From assembly GCA_045654025.1 (NCBI GenBank), contig JAZOMO010000005.1:1-46530 (forward strand): 46,530 nt of DNA. The letters are read 5' to 3'. The translations under genes were made by a program, and so were the position numbers. The stretch comes from Scatosoma sp045654025. GTDB taxonomy: Bacteria; Bacillota; Clostridia; Christensenellales; Borkfalkiaceae. Below, piece after piece: positions 31,744 through 40,111 of this stretch. Positions within the stretch are counted from its first letter, which is position 1; each line of letters begins with the position of its first letter. The notes below the pieces were generated by a model. That model was not told the DNA's origin and did not search any database. It was given only the letters and a program-made list of their open reading frames with translations.

Positions 31744-32518
31744 TCTTAAACAGTAATCTTGCGTTTTTCTCTATCTGCGCCGCCATGTCTTCCATGCTTA
31801 CGCCACGAAGCTCCGCCAGCCGTTCCACGACGAAACGCACGTTCTTCGGCTCGTTAGGAAACACCCCGCGATAGGGTACGGGAGTTAAATACGGACAGTC
31901 CGTTTCCGACAAAATACGGTCGGCAGGTACGCATTCAACGCTCGCCCACACCTTTTTTGCATTCTTGAAGGTGCTCGTTCCCCCAAAGGAGAAGTACAGA
32001 CCAAACTCCGCAAACCGCAACAGCATTTCCGGGGAGTACGAATAGCAGTGCATCAAGCCCCCGTGGCGCAATAAATTGCGGTGCTGACATAAAAATTCGT
32101 AGGTTTCCTCTGCGGCATCACGGCTGTGAATGACGACGGGCAAACCCGCCTCGTCCGCAATCTGCAATTGCCGCAAAAACGCCTCTTTTTGCACGGCTTT
32201 TTCAGGGTTGTTCTCGTAGTGGTAATCCAGCCCCATTTCCCCCACAGCCACACACTTCTCGTGTCTGCAAAGTTCTATCAGCCGTTCCCAGTCCCCGTCT
32301 TGAAACCGAGCCAGCTCGCTGGGGTGAAAGCCCGCACAGAAATACACCTCATCGTGCTGTTCGGCAATCCGCATGGAAATCGCCGAGGTGTCGATATCAT
32401 AGCCGCTGGCAATCACGCGCGCGACACCGTCCGCTTTCATTCTCAAAAGCAGCCCATCTACGCCGCCCAGCTCGTTATATTCCTCGCCCGACAAATGGGC
32501 GTGTACGTCTATCAACAT
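31709..32518 (-). CDS. tatD: TatD-family metal-dependent hydrolase
   Basis: A 269-residue TIM-barrel DNase/hydrolase. Metal ligands are visible as DVHAHL (H-x-H), the Glu of GEMGLDYH, HSRDA, MHCYS and the Asp of ETDCPYLTP. TatD-type enzymes have 3'-5' exonuclease activity on DNA and are linked to DNA repair. It starts 24 nt after metG, its usual neighbour. Its final ten residues (MARSYHPIDF) and stop codon are encoded by the arm of the repeat element at 31556-31743, so the native end has been replaced or extended; the barrel itself is complete. Confidence 0.95.
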   Translation of the reverse strand: MLIDVHAHLSGEEYNELGGVDGLLLRMKADGVARVIASGYDIDTSAISMRIAEQHDEVYFCAGFHPSELARFQDGDWERLIELCRHEKCVAVGEMGLDYHYENNPEKAVQKEAFLRQLQIADEAGLPVVIHSRDAAEETYEFLCQHRNLLRHGGLMHCYSYSPEMLLRFAEFGLYFSFGGTSTFKNAKKVWASVECVPADRILSETDCPYLTPVPYRGVFPNEPKNVRFVVERLAELRGVSMEDMAAQIEKNARLLFKKMARSYHPIDF

Positions 32519-32542
32519 ATCGTCGCCTATCCGCGTCTATTA

Positions 32543-34540
32543 TTAGCCGCAATTTGCGCCGCTGAGCAAGTCCGCCTTATCGGAAACGCACAGCGATAAA
32601 GTGCCGTTTTCGTCCTCTGCCGCCAAAATCATACCCTCAGACGTGATGCCGCAAATCTTACGAGGCGCAAGGTTGGTGACGAATACGACCTTCTTGCCCA
32701 CCATTTCTTCGGGCTTGTAATGTTTTGCAATCCCGGAAACAATCGTGCGTACTTCGTCGCCAAATTTCACCGTTTCTTTCAACAGCTTGCTGGACTTAGG
32801 AACAGCCTCGCAAGCGATGATTTCGCCCACGCGCAGTTCTACCTTTTCAAAGTCCTCAAAGCTGATTTCCGCTTTCTTGGGAGTTTCCTCTTTTTGAGGC
32901 TCTGCCGCAGTCGCAGGGGCAGCAGGAGCAGCAGGCTCTGCCGCTTTCACGCTCGCCTTCTGCGCCGCCGCAATCTTTTCAATTTCGGGCTCTAACGCCT
33001 TGAAATCCAAACGCTGGAAGAGGGCAGGTACGGGGTTTGCGGTGTATTCTTCCGCCCAACCAAAGGTAGCGCATTCTTCCAAGGATTTTGCCTGCACGCC
33101 GAACGCCGCGTAAATCTTCGCCGAGGTTTCGGGCATAAAGCTTTCCAACAGGCTTGCGCAGGTCAAAATCGTGTCCGTGAGGTTGTACAATACGTCGTTC
33201 AATCTTCCCGCCTTGCTTTCGTCTTTCGCAAGCGCCCAAGGCATCGTTTCGTCGATGTACTTGTTCGCGCGGCGCAAGGAATTGAAGATTTCGGAGATAG
33301 CGTCCGCTACGCGCAGACCTTCCATCTTTTCTTCCACCTTTTTCACCGTTGCAGACACGGTCGCCTTAAATTCTTCGTCGGGGGCTTCTTCGTTCGCCGT
33401 TTGGCTTTTTACGACCTTGCCGCCGAAATATTTGTTCATCATCGCAATCGTACGGGATACGAGGTTGCCAAGCACGTTCGCAAGCTCGGTGTTAAAGCGT
33501 TCGCAAACAAGCTCCCAGGTGATCTGTCCGTCGTTGTCAAACGGCATTTCGTGCAGTACGAAATAACGCACCGCATCCACGCCGAACAAGCGCGCAAGGT
33601 CGTCTGCATAAATGACGTTGCCCTTGCTCTTGGACATTTTCCCCTCGCCCTGCAACAGCCAAGGATGGCCGAAAATTTGCTTAGGCAGAGGCTCACCCAT
33701 TGCCATTAAGAAGATGGGCCAGTAAATGGTGTGGAAACGCAAGATGTCCTTACCGATGAGATGCAGATCCGCAGGCCAGTATTTTTTATACAGCTCGCCG
33801 TGGTTGCCGTCCGCATCATAGCCAAGACCAGTGATATAGTTATTCAGCGCGTCCAACCATACGTAAACGACGTGTCTATCGTCAAAGTCAACGGGAATCC
33901 CCCACTTGAACGAGGTTCTGGAAACACACAAATCCTGCAGCCCCTTCTTCAAGAAGTTGTTCATCATCTCGTTTTTACGAGAAACGGGCTGAATGAACTC
34001 GGGGTGCTTTTCGATATGTTCGATGAGGCGGTCAGCGTATTTGCCCATCTTGAAGAAGTACGCCTCTTCCTTTGCAGGCTTTACCTCTCTGCCACAGTCG
34101 GGGCACTTGCCCTCTACCAGCTGGCTCTCCGTCCAGAAGGATTCGCAGGGGGTGCAGTACATACCTACGTACTCGCTCTTGTAAATATCCCCTTGCTCGT
34201 AGAATTTTCTAAAGATTTTCGCCACCTGCGCGCAGTGCTCAGGGTCGGTGGTACGGATGAATTTGTCGTAGGAAGTCCCTACCAAATCCCAAATCCCCTT
34301 AATCGTGTCGGCTACTCCGTCTACGAACTGTTGAGGGGTCACACCTGCCGCCGCCGCTTTTTCTTCAATCTTCTGACCATGCTCGTCCGTGCCCGTCATG
34401 TAGAACACGTCGTAGCCCTGTTTGCGCTTATAGCGAGCAATAGCGTCCGCCAAAATCGCCTCGTAGGTGTTGCCGATATGCGGTTTGCCCGAGGTGTATG
34501 CGATTGCCGTCGTAATGTAATAGGTTTTCTTGTCTGCCAT
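32543..34540 (-). CDS. metG: methionyl-tRNA synthetase
   Basis: A 665-residue class I synthetase. It has the HIGH-type motif KPHIGN, the zinc finger CTPCESFW..CPDCG, KMSKS (KMSKSKGN), the anticodon-binding helices, a Pro/Ala-rich linker (AAEPAAPAAPATAAEP) and a C-terminal EMAP/Trbp111 tRNA-binding domain (FEKVELRVGEII, NLAPRKICGITSEGM) that also dimerises. The start at 34540 (MADKKTYYI) has AGGAG about 13 nt upstream of the ATG; the longer frame begins before that site. First gene of the run metG-tatD-radical SAM-membrane protein-rsmA. No T-box leader is present. Confidence 0.97.
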   Translation of the reverse strand: MADKKTYYITTAIAYTSGKPHIGNTYEAILADAIARYKRKQGYDVFYMTGTDEHGQKIEEKAAAAGVTPQQFVDGVADTIKGIWDLVGTSYDKFIRTTDPEHCAQVAKIFRKFYEQGDIYKSEYVGMYCTPCESFWTESQLVEGKCPDCGREVKPAKEEAYFFKMGKYADRLIEHIEKHPEFIQPVSRKNEMMNNFLKKGLQDLCVSRTSFKWGIPVDFDDRHVVYVWLDALNNYITGLGYDADGNHGELYKKYWPADLHLIGKDILRFHTIYWPIFLMAMGEPLPKQIFGHPWLLQGEGKMSKSKGNVIYADDLARLFGVDAVRYFVLHEMPFDNDGQITWELVCERFNTELANVLGNLVSRTIAMMNKYFGGKVVKSQTANEEAPDEEFKATVSATVKKVEEKMEGLRVADAISEIFNSLRRANKYIDETMPWALAKDESKAGRLNDVLYNLTDTILTCASLLESFMPETSAKIYAAFGVQAKSLEECATFGWAEEYTANPVPALFQRLDFKALEPEIEKIAAAQKASVKAAEPAAPAAPATAAEPQKEETPKKAEISFEDFEKVELRVGEIIACEAVPKSSKLLKETVKFGDEVRTIVSGIAKHYKPEEMVGKKVVFVTNLAPRKICGITSEGMILAAEDENGTLSLCVSDKADLLSGANCG

Positions 34541-34580
34541 TTTCTTGCACTCTCCTATCATTTAAATCCTAACAGGATTT

Positions 34581-34609
34581 ATTATACCCCTTTTTTTTGC
34601 AAATGTAAA
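34581..34609 (-). promoter_or_regulatory. metG promoter
   Basis: TTTACA (34604-34609), 17 bp, TATAAT (34581-34586) on the minus strand. A 6-bp AAATCC/GGATTT hairpin lies in the short leader. Confidence 0.8.
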
Positions 34610-34625
34610 GCGTTTCAGGCATAAT
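34597..34625 (+). promoter_or_regulatory. spmAB promoter (candidate)
   Basis: TTGCAA (34597-34602), 17 bp, CATAAT (34620-34625). It overlaps the divergent metG promoter. A sporulation sigma factor could be used instead. Confidence 0.5.
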
Positions 34626-34653
34626 ACGGACAAGCAACTGCATACCATAGCGT

Positions 34654-35277
34654 ATGAACGCCATTTTTTTAAGCCTCTTTTTAGGGGCAACTGCTATTTT
34701 ATTGTTTGTCAACCCGCCCTTGTTTTTGCCCACCGTCTTGGAGGCGGCAGGCGATTCCGCCACCTTGTGTATTGCCCTACTTGCCTCCTACGCCGTGTGG
34801 ATGGGACTGATGGAAGTGTGGAAAGCGTGCGGTATCACGAGGGGGATTGCAAAGCTACTGCGCCCCGTCTGCAAGCGACTGTTTCGCACGGACGACGAGC
34901 AAACCCTGCAAGCGGTCAGCGCCAACCTTTCCTCTAACCTTTTAGGGCTTGGCGGCGCGGCAACCCCGTACGGAATTGAGGGCGCAAAACTATTAGACAA
35001 ATCCCCTCACGCAGAGTACGCCTCGTGTATGTTCTTCGCCTTAAACGCCACCTCATTGCAATTATTGCCCACCTCGGTGGTAGGACTTCGCGCCTCGCTG
35101 GGTAGTGGCGCACCGGCGGACATCGTCATACCGTCGCTCATCTGCACCGCCTTTTCCACCGTGGTATCTTGTCTTTTGGTTTGGCTGTTCTTGCGCCCAA
35201 AAAAACAGAGGGTTACAGCCGTTTTTGGTAAAAAAGAGGGGCAAATCAGCAAAAAAGTGGGGGCAGGTACGCGGTGA
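34654..35277 (+). CDS. spmA: spore maturation protein A (nucleoside recognition domain)
   Basis: A 207-residue membrane protein with about five hydrophobic segments. Typical SpmA features: SYAVWMGLMEVWKACGITRGIAKLLRPV, the NLLGLGGAATPYGIEGAKLLD loop and FFALNATSLQLLPTSVVGLRA. With SpmB it affects spore core dehydration in Bacillus; the domain may form a gate-type transporter. The ATG at 34654 has no clear ribosome site. It overlaps spmB by 4 nt (GTGA). Confidence 0.93.
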   Translation: MNAIFLSLFLGATAILLFVNPPLFLPTVLEAAGDSATLCIALLASYAVWMGLMEVWKACGITRGIAKLLRPVCKRLFRTDDEQTLQAVSANLSSNLLGLGGAATPYGIEGAKLLDKSPHAEYASCMFFALNATSLQLLPTSVVGLRASLGSGAPADIVIPSLICTAFSTVVSCLLVWLFLRPKKQRVTAVFGKKEGQISKKVGAGTR

Positions 35278-35789
35278 ACAGTATTTTTGCGCTCAGTATT
35301 CCCCTGATATTCTTACTCTCCTTCCTCTACGCCGCCATCAAAAAAGTAAAGGTGTACGACCATTTCGTGTCGGGCGCAGGCAAAGCCATTCCCCTCATTG
35401 TCAGCATCTTCCCCTATATCGCCGCCGTCACAATTTTGGCAAGGTTGCTAACCGCCAGCGGTTTGGAAGACAAAATACTGCATTTGCTGTCTCCCGTCTT
35501 TCGGTTTTTAGGCGTACCGCAGGAAATTGCAGGGTTGGTACTCATCAAGCCTCTGTCGGGCAGTGGCTCGATTGCGGTGCTTGCAGAGCTACTTGGTCGG
35601 TACGGTGTGGATAGCTACGTCGCGCGTTGCGCCTGCGTTGCGTACGGCTCGGCAGAAACGGTCTTCTACGTCGCCGCCGTGTACTTTGCAGGGATTAAGA
35701 GGAAAAAACTGCCCGTTGCGATTGCCTTTTCTCTGATTGCCTATTTTTTGTCCGTCGTGCTGTGCTGTATGCTCTGTAGGGTAATGTAA
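35274..35789 (+). CDS. spmB: spore maturation protein B
   Basis: A 171-residue partner of SpmA, with four to five membrane helices. It has the family core HFVSGAGKAIPLIVSIFPYIAAVTILARLLTASGLEDKI, the IKPLSGSGSIAVLAELL loop and AYGSAETVFYVAAVYFAGIKR. It starts at GTG 35274, inside the spmA stop, with a GGGGGCAGG site upstream, so translation is coupled. Presence of spmAB suggests a spore-forming lineage. Confidence 0.93.
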   Translation: MNSIFALSIPLIFLLSFLYAAIKKVKVYDHFVSGAGKAIPLIVSIFPYIAAVTILARLLTASGLEDKILHLLSPVFRFLGVPQEIAGLVLIKPLSGSGSIAVLAELLGRYGVDSYVARCACVAYGSAETVFYVAAVYFAGIKRKKLPVAIAFSLIAYFLSVVLCCMLCRVM

Positions 35790-35907
35790 TAAAATGTGAA
35801 AATGTTAATTTCTAACATTTTAGTATCGGAACGCAACAAAAAAAAGTTTTTTAAAAATATTTTTTAAAAACGAGGACTTTTTTTGTTTTCCATGATACAA
35901 TATACTT

Positions 35908-36024
35908 GTAAATCGGTTGAGGCAATACCGCTTCCCGATTTACCCATATAAAACCGCTCATCATTTTCCCCCTTATCATATGGTAACCGCCCGAGAGCCG
36001 TGCTCTCGGGCGGTTATCTTTTTT
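35908..36024 (+). ncRNA. candidate small RNA between spmB and an XRE gene
   Basis: An extended -10 (TGA-TACAAT, 35893-35901) is followed at the expected start point by a hairpin. GTAAATCGG (35908-35916) pairs with CCGATTTAC (35935-35943), extended inward by GAGGC/GCTTC. About 40 unstructured nt follow, then a 15-bp terminator. No frame fits. Total about 117 nt. The -35 is poor. It matches no family I can name. Confidence 0.4.
35984..36023. terminator. very strong bidirectional terminator
   Basis: A perfect 15-bp stem (35984-35998 with 36002-36016, TAACCGCCCGAGAGC) with a 3-nt loop and a T-rich tract. It serves the candidate sRNA on the plus strand and possibly the XRE gene on the minus strand. 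Confidence 0.85.
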
Positions 36025-36030
36025 ATATCT

Positions 36031-36231
36031 TTAATCAGACAATCCCAACAAATAATCAGCGCTAACGTCTAATATTTTACAAAGCTGATAAAAAACCTCT
36101 AAAGACGGGATATTTGTTCCCTTCTTCCAGTTGGTTATATTTGCCGCATCAATGTGCAATTTTTCTGCAATTTCTTTTTGCGTTAACGCACTCGATTTTA
36201 ATTCTACCACCAATCTTTCACTAAATTTCAT
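36031..36231 (-). CDS. XRE-family transcriptional regulator
   Basis: A 66-residue Cro/C1-type repressor (MKFSERLVVELKSSALTQKEIAEKLHIDAANITNWKKGTNIPS) with the usual dimer end YQLCKILDVSADYLLGLSD. The start at 36231 is set by GAGGG 6 nt upstream; the ATG at 36264 falls in the operator-like palindrome. It probably controls itself through TTGAG-N5-CTCAA at 36250. No target gene is evident. Confidence 0.85.
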   Translation of the reverse strand: MKFSERLVVELKSSALTQKEIAEKLHIDAANITNWKKGTNIPSLEVFYQLCKILDVSADYLLGLSD

Positions 36232-36249
36232 ATTTCCCTCGCTTATAAA

Positions 36250-36264
36250 TTGAGCTATACTCAA
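36250..36264. promoter_or_regulatory. operator-like palindrome upstream of the XRE gene
   Basis: TTGAG-N5-CTCAA lies 19 nt upstream of the XRE start, a usual place for autoregulation. Confidence 0.5.
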
Positions 36265-36277
36265 CGTTGTAAAATTT

Positions 36278-36308
36278 AAAAAAGTCCTGCAGCCGTTTGC
36301 AGGACTTT
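36278..36308 (-). terminator. pckG terminator
   Basis: AAAGTCCTGCA/TGCAGGACTTT (36281-36291 with 36298-36308) followed by T residues on the minus strand, 15 nt past the stop. Confidence 0.85.
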
Positions 36309-36322
36309 TCTATTGTAATCAA

Positions 36323-38101
36323 TTATTTTGCGCAGTTTGCTTTAAGGATTGCAAGATTTTCCATAATTTCTACGGGCATCTTGTCGCCGAAGTTTTCTGC
36401 ATAGTAAGCGGTGATTTCTTCTGCTTCTGCAGCCCAACGAGCCTTGTCAACTACCAACAACTTTTCAAGGGTAGCTGCGTCGATGTCAGCGCCTTCGATG
36501 TTGATATCCTTTGCGTAAGGAAGGTAACCGATTGCCGTTTCCTGAGCATCTGCCTTACCTTCGCAACGATCCAAGATCCAGTCAAGGACACGCATGTTGT
36601 CACCGAAACCAGGCCACATGAAGTTGCCGTTTTCGTCCTGACGGAACCAGTTAACGTTGAAGATCTTAGGCTGTTTTTCAACGGGAACTTTCGCGCCCAT
36701 ATCAATCCAGTGCTGGAAGTAACGGTCTACGGAGTAGCCCATGAAAGGCTTCATTGCCATAGGGTCGTGACGAAGTACGCCTACTGCGCCGGTAGCAGCT
36801 GCCGTCGTTTCAGAGGACATGATCGTACCAACGAACGTACCGTGGTTCCAGTCTCTGGACTGGTAAACGAGCGGGGTCGTCGTTGCTCTTCTGCCGCCGA
36901 AGATGATTGCGGACAGAGGAACACCTTCCTTAGAATTGAACGCTTCGGAGATGCAAGGGCAGTTGATTGCAGGCGCGGTGAAACGGGAGTTAGGATGCGC
37001 TGCGTTTCTGCCGCAGTCAGGCGTCCAAGGCTTACCCGTCCAGTCGATGAGCTCTGCAGGAGCTTCCTTCGTAAGCTTTTCCCACCAAACGGTGTTGTCT
37101 GCGGGGTTCAAAGCAACGTTCGTGAAGATCGTACCCTGCTTGGTGGAAGCAAGCGCGTTGGGGTTGGACTTTTCGTTCGTACCAGGAGCAACGCCGAAGA
37201 AACCGTTTTCGGGGTTGCAAGCCCACAATCTGCCGTCTTCACCCTGACGGATCCAAGCGATGTCGTCGCCTACGCAGAATACTTCGTAACCCTTTTCAAG
37301 GTACTGCTTAGGAGGAATCAACATCGCAAGGTTGGTCTTACCGCAAGCGGAACGGGATGCAGCTGCAACGTACTTGATTTCGTCGGACTGAGGGCGCTTA
37401 ACGCCGAGGATGAGCATGTGTTCTGCCATCCAGCCTTCGCGACGGCCAAGGTTGGTTGCGATACGAAGCGCGAAGCACTTCTTACCAAGCAATACGTTAC
37501 CGCCGTATGCGGAGTTTACGGAGATGATGGTGTCATCTTCGGGGAAGTGCATGATATATCTCTTTTCAGGGTCAACGTCGCACTTTGCGTGGAAGCCCTT
37601 TACGAAATCGCCGTTTTCGCCAAGAACGTCAAAGCATTCCTTGCCTACTCTGGTCATGATCATCATGTTAAGAACAACGTAGATGGAGTCGGTAATTTCT
37701 ACACCGATCTTGGAGAAGGGAGAACCGATTACGCCCATCGAATAGGGAATAACGTACATCGTTCTGCCTGCGTATGCGTTTCTTGCAATTTCGTTTACCA
37801 TCTGGTAAGCATCCTTAGGTGCTTTCCACTTAACGATGGAATGAGGCATAGCGTCTGCTTCGTTTTCGCAGCAGATGAAGGTTCTGTCTTCTACACGCGC
37901 AACGTCGTTTTCTGCCGTTCTGTGGTAGTAGCAATCAGGCAATTTTTCCTGGTTGAGCTTTACGATTTCACCCGTAGCAACTGCTTCTGCGCGGAGCGCG
38001 TCACGCTGTGCATCGCTGCCGTCGATCCAAACCACTTTGTCAGGGTTTGCGAAAGCCTGCACGTCTGCAACGAATTGAAGTACTTTCTTATTGTTCGTCA
38101 T
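36323..38101 (-). CDS. pckG: phosphoenolpyruvate carboxykinase (GTP)
   Basis: A 592-residue GTP-type PEPCK that interconverts oxaloacetate and PEP + CO2. The P-loop with the reactive cysteine reads SRSACGKTNLAM, the metal/active site has VGDDIAWIRQGEDGRLWACNPENGFFGVAPGTNEKSNPNA, and the guanine-binding region has MWPGFGDNMRVLDWI. In anaerobes it often runs toward oxaloacetate to feed succinate or amino acid synthesis; direction is not shown here. AAGGAG precedes the ATG at 38101. It has its own promoter and terminator. A 469-residue antisense frame is a shadow. Confidence 0.97.
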   Translation of the reverse strand: MTNNKKVLQFVADVQAFANPDKVVWIDGSDAQRDALRAEAVATGEIVKLNQEKLPDCYYHRTAENDVARVEDRTFICCENEADAMPHSIVKWKAPKDAYQMVNEIARNAYAGRTMYVIPYSMGVIGSPFSKIGVEITDSIYVVLNMMIMTRVGKECFDVLGENGDFVKGFHAKCDVDPEKRYIMHFPEDDTIISVNSAYGGNVLLGKKCFALRIATNLGRREGWMAEHMLILGVKRPQSDEIKYVAAASRSACGKTNLAMLIPPKQYLEKGYEVFCVGDDIAWIRQGEDGRLWACNPENGFFGVAPGTNEKSNPNALASTKQGTIFTNVALNPADNTVWWEKLTKEAPAELIDWTGKPWTPDCGRNAAHPNSRFTAPAINCPCISEAFNSKEGVPLSAIIFGGRRATTTPLVYQSRDWNHGTFVGTIMSSETTAAATGAVGVLRHDPMAMKPFMGYSVDRYFQHWIDMGAKVPVEKQPKIFNVNWFRQDENGNFMWPGFGDNMRVLDWILDRCEGKADAQETAIGYLPYAKDINIEGADIDAATLEKLLVVDKARWAAEAEEITAYYAENFGDKMPVEIMENLAILKANCAK

Positions 38102-38192
38102 TTTTTAAGTTCTCCTTAAAATATATTTTTTCGTTTTGTATGGCGTTTATAGGTCCTTTGTTTCACAACAAATCCTTTTTCTGCCGAGTATA

Positions 38193-38221
38193 ATTATATC
38201 ACAAAGCTTTGCGTTTGTAAA
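38193..38221 (-). promoter_or_regulatory. pckG promoter
   Basis: TTTACA (38216-38221), 17 bp, TGA-TATAAT (38193-38198) on the minus strand. The leader is about 85 nt, longer than most here. Confidence 0.8.
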
Positions 38222-38231
38222 TAGTTTTACG

Positions 38232-38463
38232 AGAAATATTTTGTGTAAAATCGATAAATTTATATTGAATATCGTTAACTTTCCAAAAATTCTTATGGGA
38301 AAATTTTCCGCTTTTTAGCGCAGGCTTTTCTCTGCCTAAAAAAAACAAAAAACGGCTCTTTTAACCGCGTCACTCTTAGGGATTTTTTGATACAATAAAA
38401 GGATAGCGATTGTTTCGCTATCCTTTTCATTTTTATTCTATAAAAACACATGACTTTCATTTG
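38232..38463. other. gene-free, AT-rich stretch
   Basis: No supported coding region. It holds a TGA-TACAAT sequence (38387-38395) and the hairpin at 38397-38427. A small minus-strand frame across it lacks a ribosome site. Confidence 0.5.
38397..38427. terminator. hairpin terminator
   Basis: AAAAGGATAGCGA/TCGCTATCCTTTT (38397-38409 with 38415-38427). It lies 50 nt past the lipoprotein stop on the minus strand; T-richness is modest on both sides. Confidence 0.6.
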
Positions 38464-38485
38464 AAAGTATAGTGTGCTATACTTT
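38464..38485 (-). other. palindrome containing the lipoprotein stop codon
   Basis: AAAGTATAG/CTATACTTT (38464-38472 with 38477-38485), loop of 4 nt. On the minus strand the last codons AAA GTA TAG form the first arm. Confidence 0.6.
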
Positions 38486-39886
38486 TTTAAATATTGCGGT
38501 ATAACAATCCCCAAAAGTCCAATCATTCGAAGAAACGATTATAGTTTCGCTCCACAAATAATAATCGCTATGATATTGTTGGTACTGCCAGCCCCAAAAC
38601 TCATATCCTTCGTTTGCCACTGCAGTAACGGCTGTCGTATAATTACCATCGCCAACTTCTTGATAGGTTTCGCCCTGAATAGTACCACCTTCTCCTGCCA
38701 CAAAAGTAAACTTGTAAAACAACTCGAATTGTGCAATAACTTCTTTGTCGCTTTCTATCTTATCTTGTCTGGTAATTTCTGTTTCTCCGTCTGACCAACC
38801 GATGAATCTATAATATTCCTGTGAAGGGTAAGCTGTTACTAGTTCGCCTTGGTAGTCGTTTAAAATCGAACTTTTCATTTCTACGACGGTTTCTCTATCA
38901 CCGTTTAGCGTTCCCATTGATGTTCCACCACTAACTTGAACTTTATAAGTATACGTATATTCAATCAACTCAAAAGTTGCGCTCACATTTACGTCTGATA
39001 CAACGTTACAATCTTGCCTTGTTGCATTTTTTACACCATCCGACCAACCTACGAAACGATATCCTTCATCTGGCACGGCAGTCACCGAATCTGCACTTTC
39101 GCCTTCTTTGACGCGTTGCTCGGTTTCACCGATCACACTACCGTTTTGACCTGCATAATATTTGATAGTATAAATAGGGATCAATTCAAAATATGCTGTA
39201 ACTGAAATATTTTTGGTTACGTTTTTTTCTTGTCTTGTTGCTGTGGTGACACCATCCGACCAACCAATAAACCTATAACCCTCTTTAGCTACTGCCGTAA
39301 CGGTCGTTCCGCTTTGATAACTTTTTATCGTTTGGCTTACTTCTCCTGTAATACTTCCAAAACTATTATCGTTGACAAAATATTCTATTGAGTAACTTGT
39401 TTGAGTTGTCTCTTGTTGTTCAGAGTTATTGTTAGAGTTTTCGTCGTTATTATTGGAGTTATTACCAGAATTTTCATCTTGCAAATATCCTTCTTTTATA
39501 AAATCATAACTATTAAATGGCGTCCACTGCACTCGCAAGATATTACCGTCACTTGATATAGCCATAGGATATTTATTATTCCACGGGTGACGCAGAAACT
39601 GATAGACGGTATAACCATTCATTTTATAATCTAACATTATATAGCCTGATACTTCAAAGCGTGTGTTCGGAATCAACATATAGCCCCAACCTTCCCTATA
39701 ACACGCGTTACCACTATATGTATATTCCTCTTTGTCAAAATTAATTTCAAAATAGCTTGTTTCGCCTTGACTGTTTGTGTATGTATATTTTACTATGTTA
39801 TCATTAGGAGCACAAGCACTAATACCAAACAACATAGAAAAAATCATAACAACACTTAATAAAACAAGCAACATCTTCTTTTTCAT
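38477..39886 (-). CDS. InlB B-repeat / Listeria-Bacteroides-repeat lipoprotein
   Basis: A 469-residue surface lipoprotein. The signal peptide is MKKKMLLVLLSVVMIFSMLF with lipobox GISAC (lipid Cys at residue 25). After a ~110-residue N-domain and an Asn/Glu/Ser linker (residues ~138-160), four B-repeat-like modules follow. Each has a core such as VPDEGYRFVGWSDGVKNATRQ; the last is diverged (NEGYEFWGWQYQQY). These are small beta-grasp repeats of cell-surface proteins in gut Firmicutes; the ligand is unknown. AT content is higher than in the neighbours. AAGGA lies about 10 nt before the ATG. A terminator 20 nt upstream of that site suggests read-through control. Confidence 0.88.
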   Translation of the reverse strand: MKKKMLLVLLSVVMIFSMLFGISACAPNDNIVKYTYTNSQGETSYFEINFDKEEYTYSGNACYREGWGYMLIPNTRFEVSGYIMLDYKMNGYTVYQFLRHPWNNKYPMAISSDGNILRVQWTPFNSYDFIKEGYLQDENSGNNSNNNDENSNNNSEQQETTQTSYSIEYFVNDNSFGSITGEVSQTIKSYQSGTTVTAVAKEGYRFIGWSDGVTTATRQEKNVTKNISVTAYFELIPIYTIKYYAGQNGSVIGETEQRVKEGESADSVTAVPDEGYRFVGWSDGVKNATRQDCNVVSDVNVSATFELIEYTYTYKVQVSGGTSMGTLNGDRETVVEMKSSILNDYQGELVTAYPSQEYYRFIGWSDGETEITRQDKIESDKEVIAQFELFYKFTFVAGEGGTIQGETYQEVGDGNYTTAVTAVANEGYEFWGWQYQQYHSDYYLWSETIIVSSNDWTFGDCYTAIFKKV

Positions 39887-39906
39887 AATACATTTTCCTT
39901 TTTTGT

Positions 39907-39942
39907 AAAAATAAAAAGTGCGCCTACCGAAGTAAACGCACT
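39907..39942 (-). terminator. UUCG-capped intrinsic terminator
   Basis: On the minus strand AGTGCG-TT-TAC, loop TTCG, GTA-GG-CGCACT forms an 11-bp stem with two U-G pairs, then TTTTTATTTTT. It ends the candidate ncRNA and lies about 20 nt before the lipoprotein ATG. Confidence 0.8.
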
Positions 39943-40105
39943 AAAACGCAGACTCCGATAGTCGCCAAACCAATTTCAAGCAAGTAAGGGTAACCATACT
40001 AAAAACCTGGTGGAATTTGCATTTTATCAAATTTATTGATTTTTAGTATGCTTAAAATAAGTATAAATATATCCCTACTTTTGCTTGTTATGAAATTGAT
40101 TTGGC
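39907..40105 (-). ncRNA. candidate ~200-nt rod-like structured RNA
   Basis: A promoter (TTGATA-17-TATAAT, 40112-40140) predicts a start at 40105, exactly the first base of a long hairpin. GCCAAATCAATTTCA pairs with TGAAATTGGTTTGGC at the base. A second helix joins the AAGCA..AGTAGGG side to CCCTTACTTGCTT. Then comes a large one-sided bubble (about 22 vs 4 nt), an 11-bp CATACTAAAAA/TTTTTAGTATG helix and an AATTTG/CAAATT tip. The transcript ends at a UUCG-capped terminator. Size and one long rod with a central bubble resemble 6S RNA, but I cannot confirm the family; it could also be an attenuator leader of the lipoprotein gene. Confidence 0.5.
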
Positions 40106-40111
40106 AAAATT

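Noticed and set aside
36710..38119. 469-residue plus-strand open frame
   Set aside because: It is fully antisense to pckG, with no start signals or domain pattern.
38293..38526. 77-residue minus-strand open frame
   Set aside because: It overlaps the lipoprotein 3' end and a terminator hairpin, and has no ribosome site.
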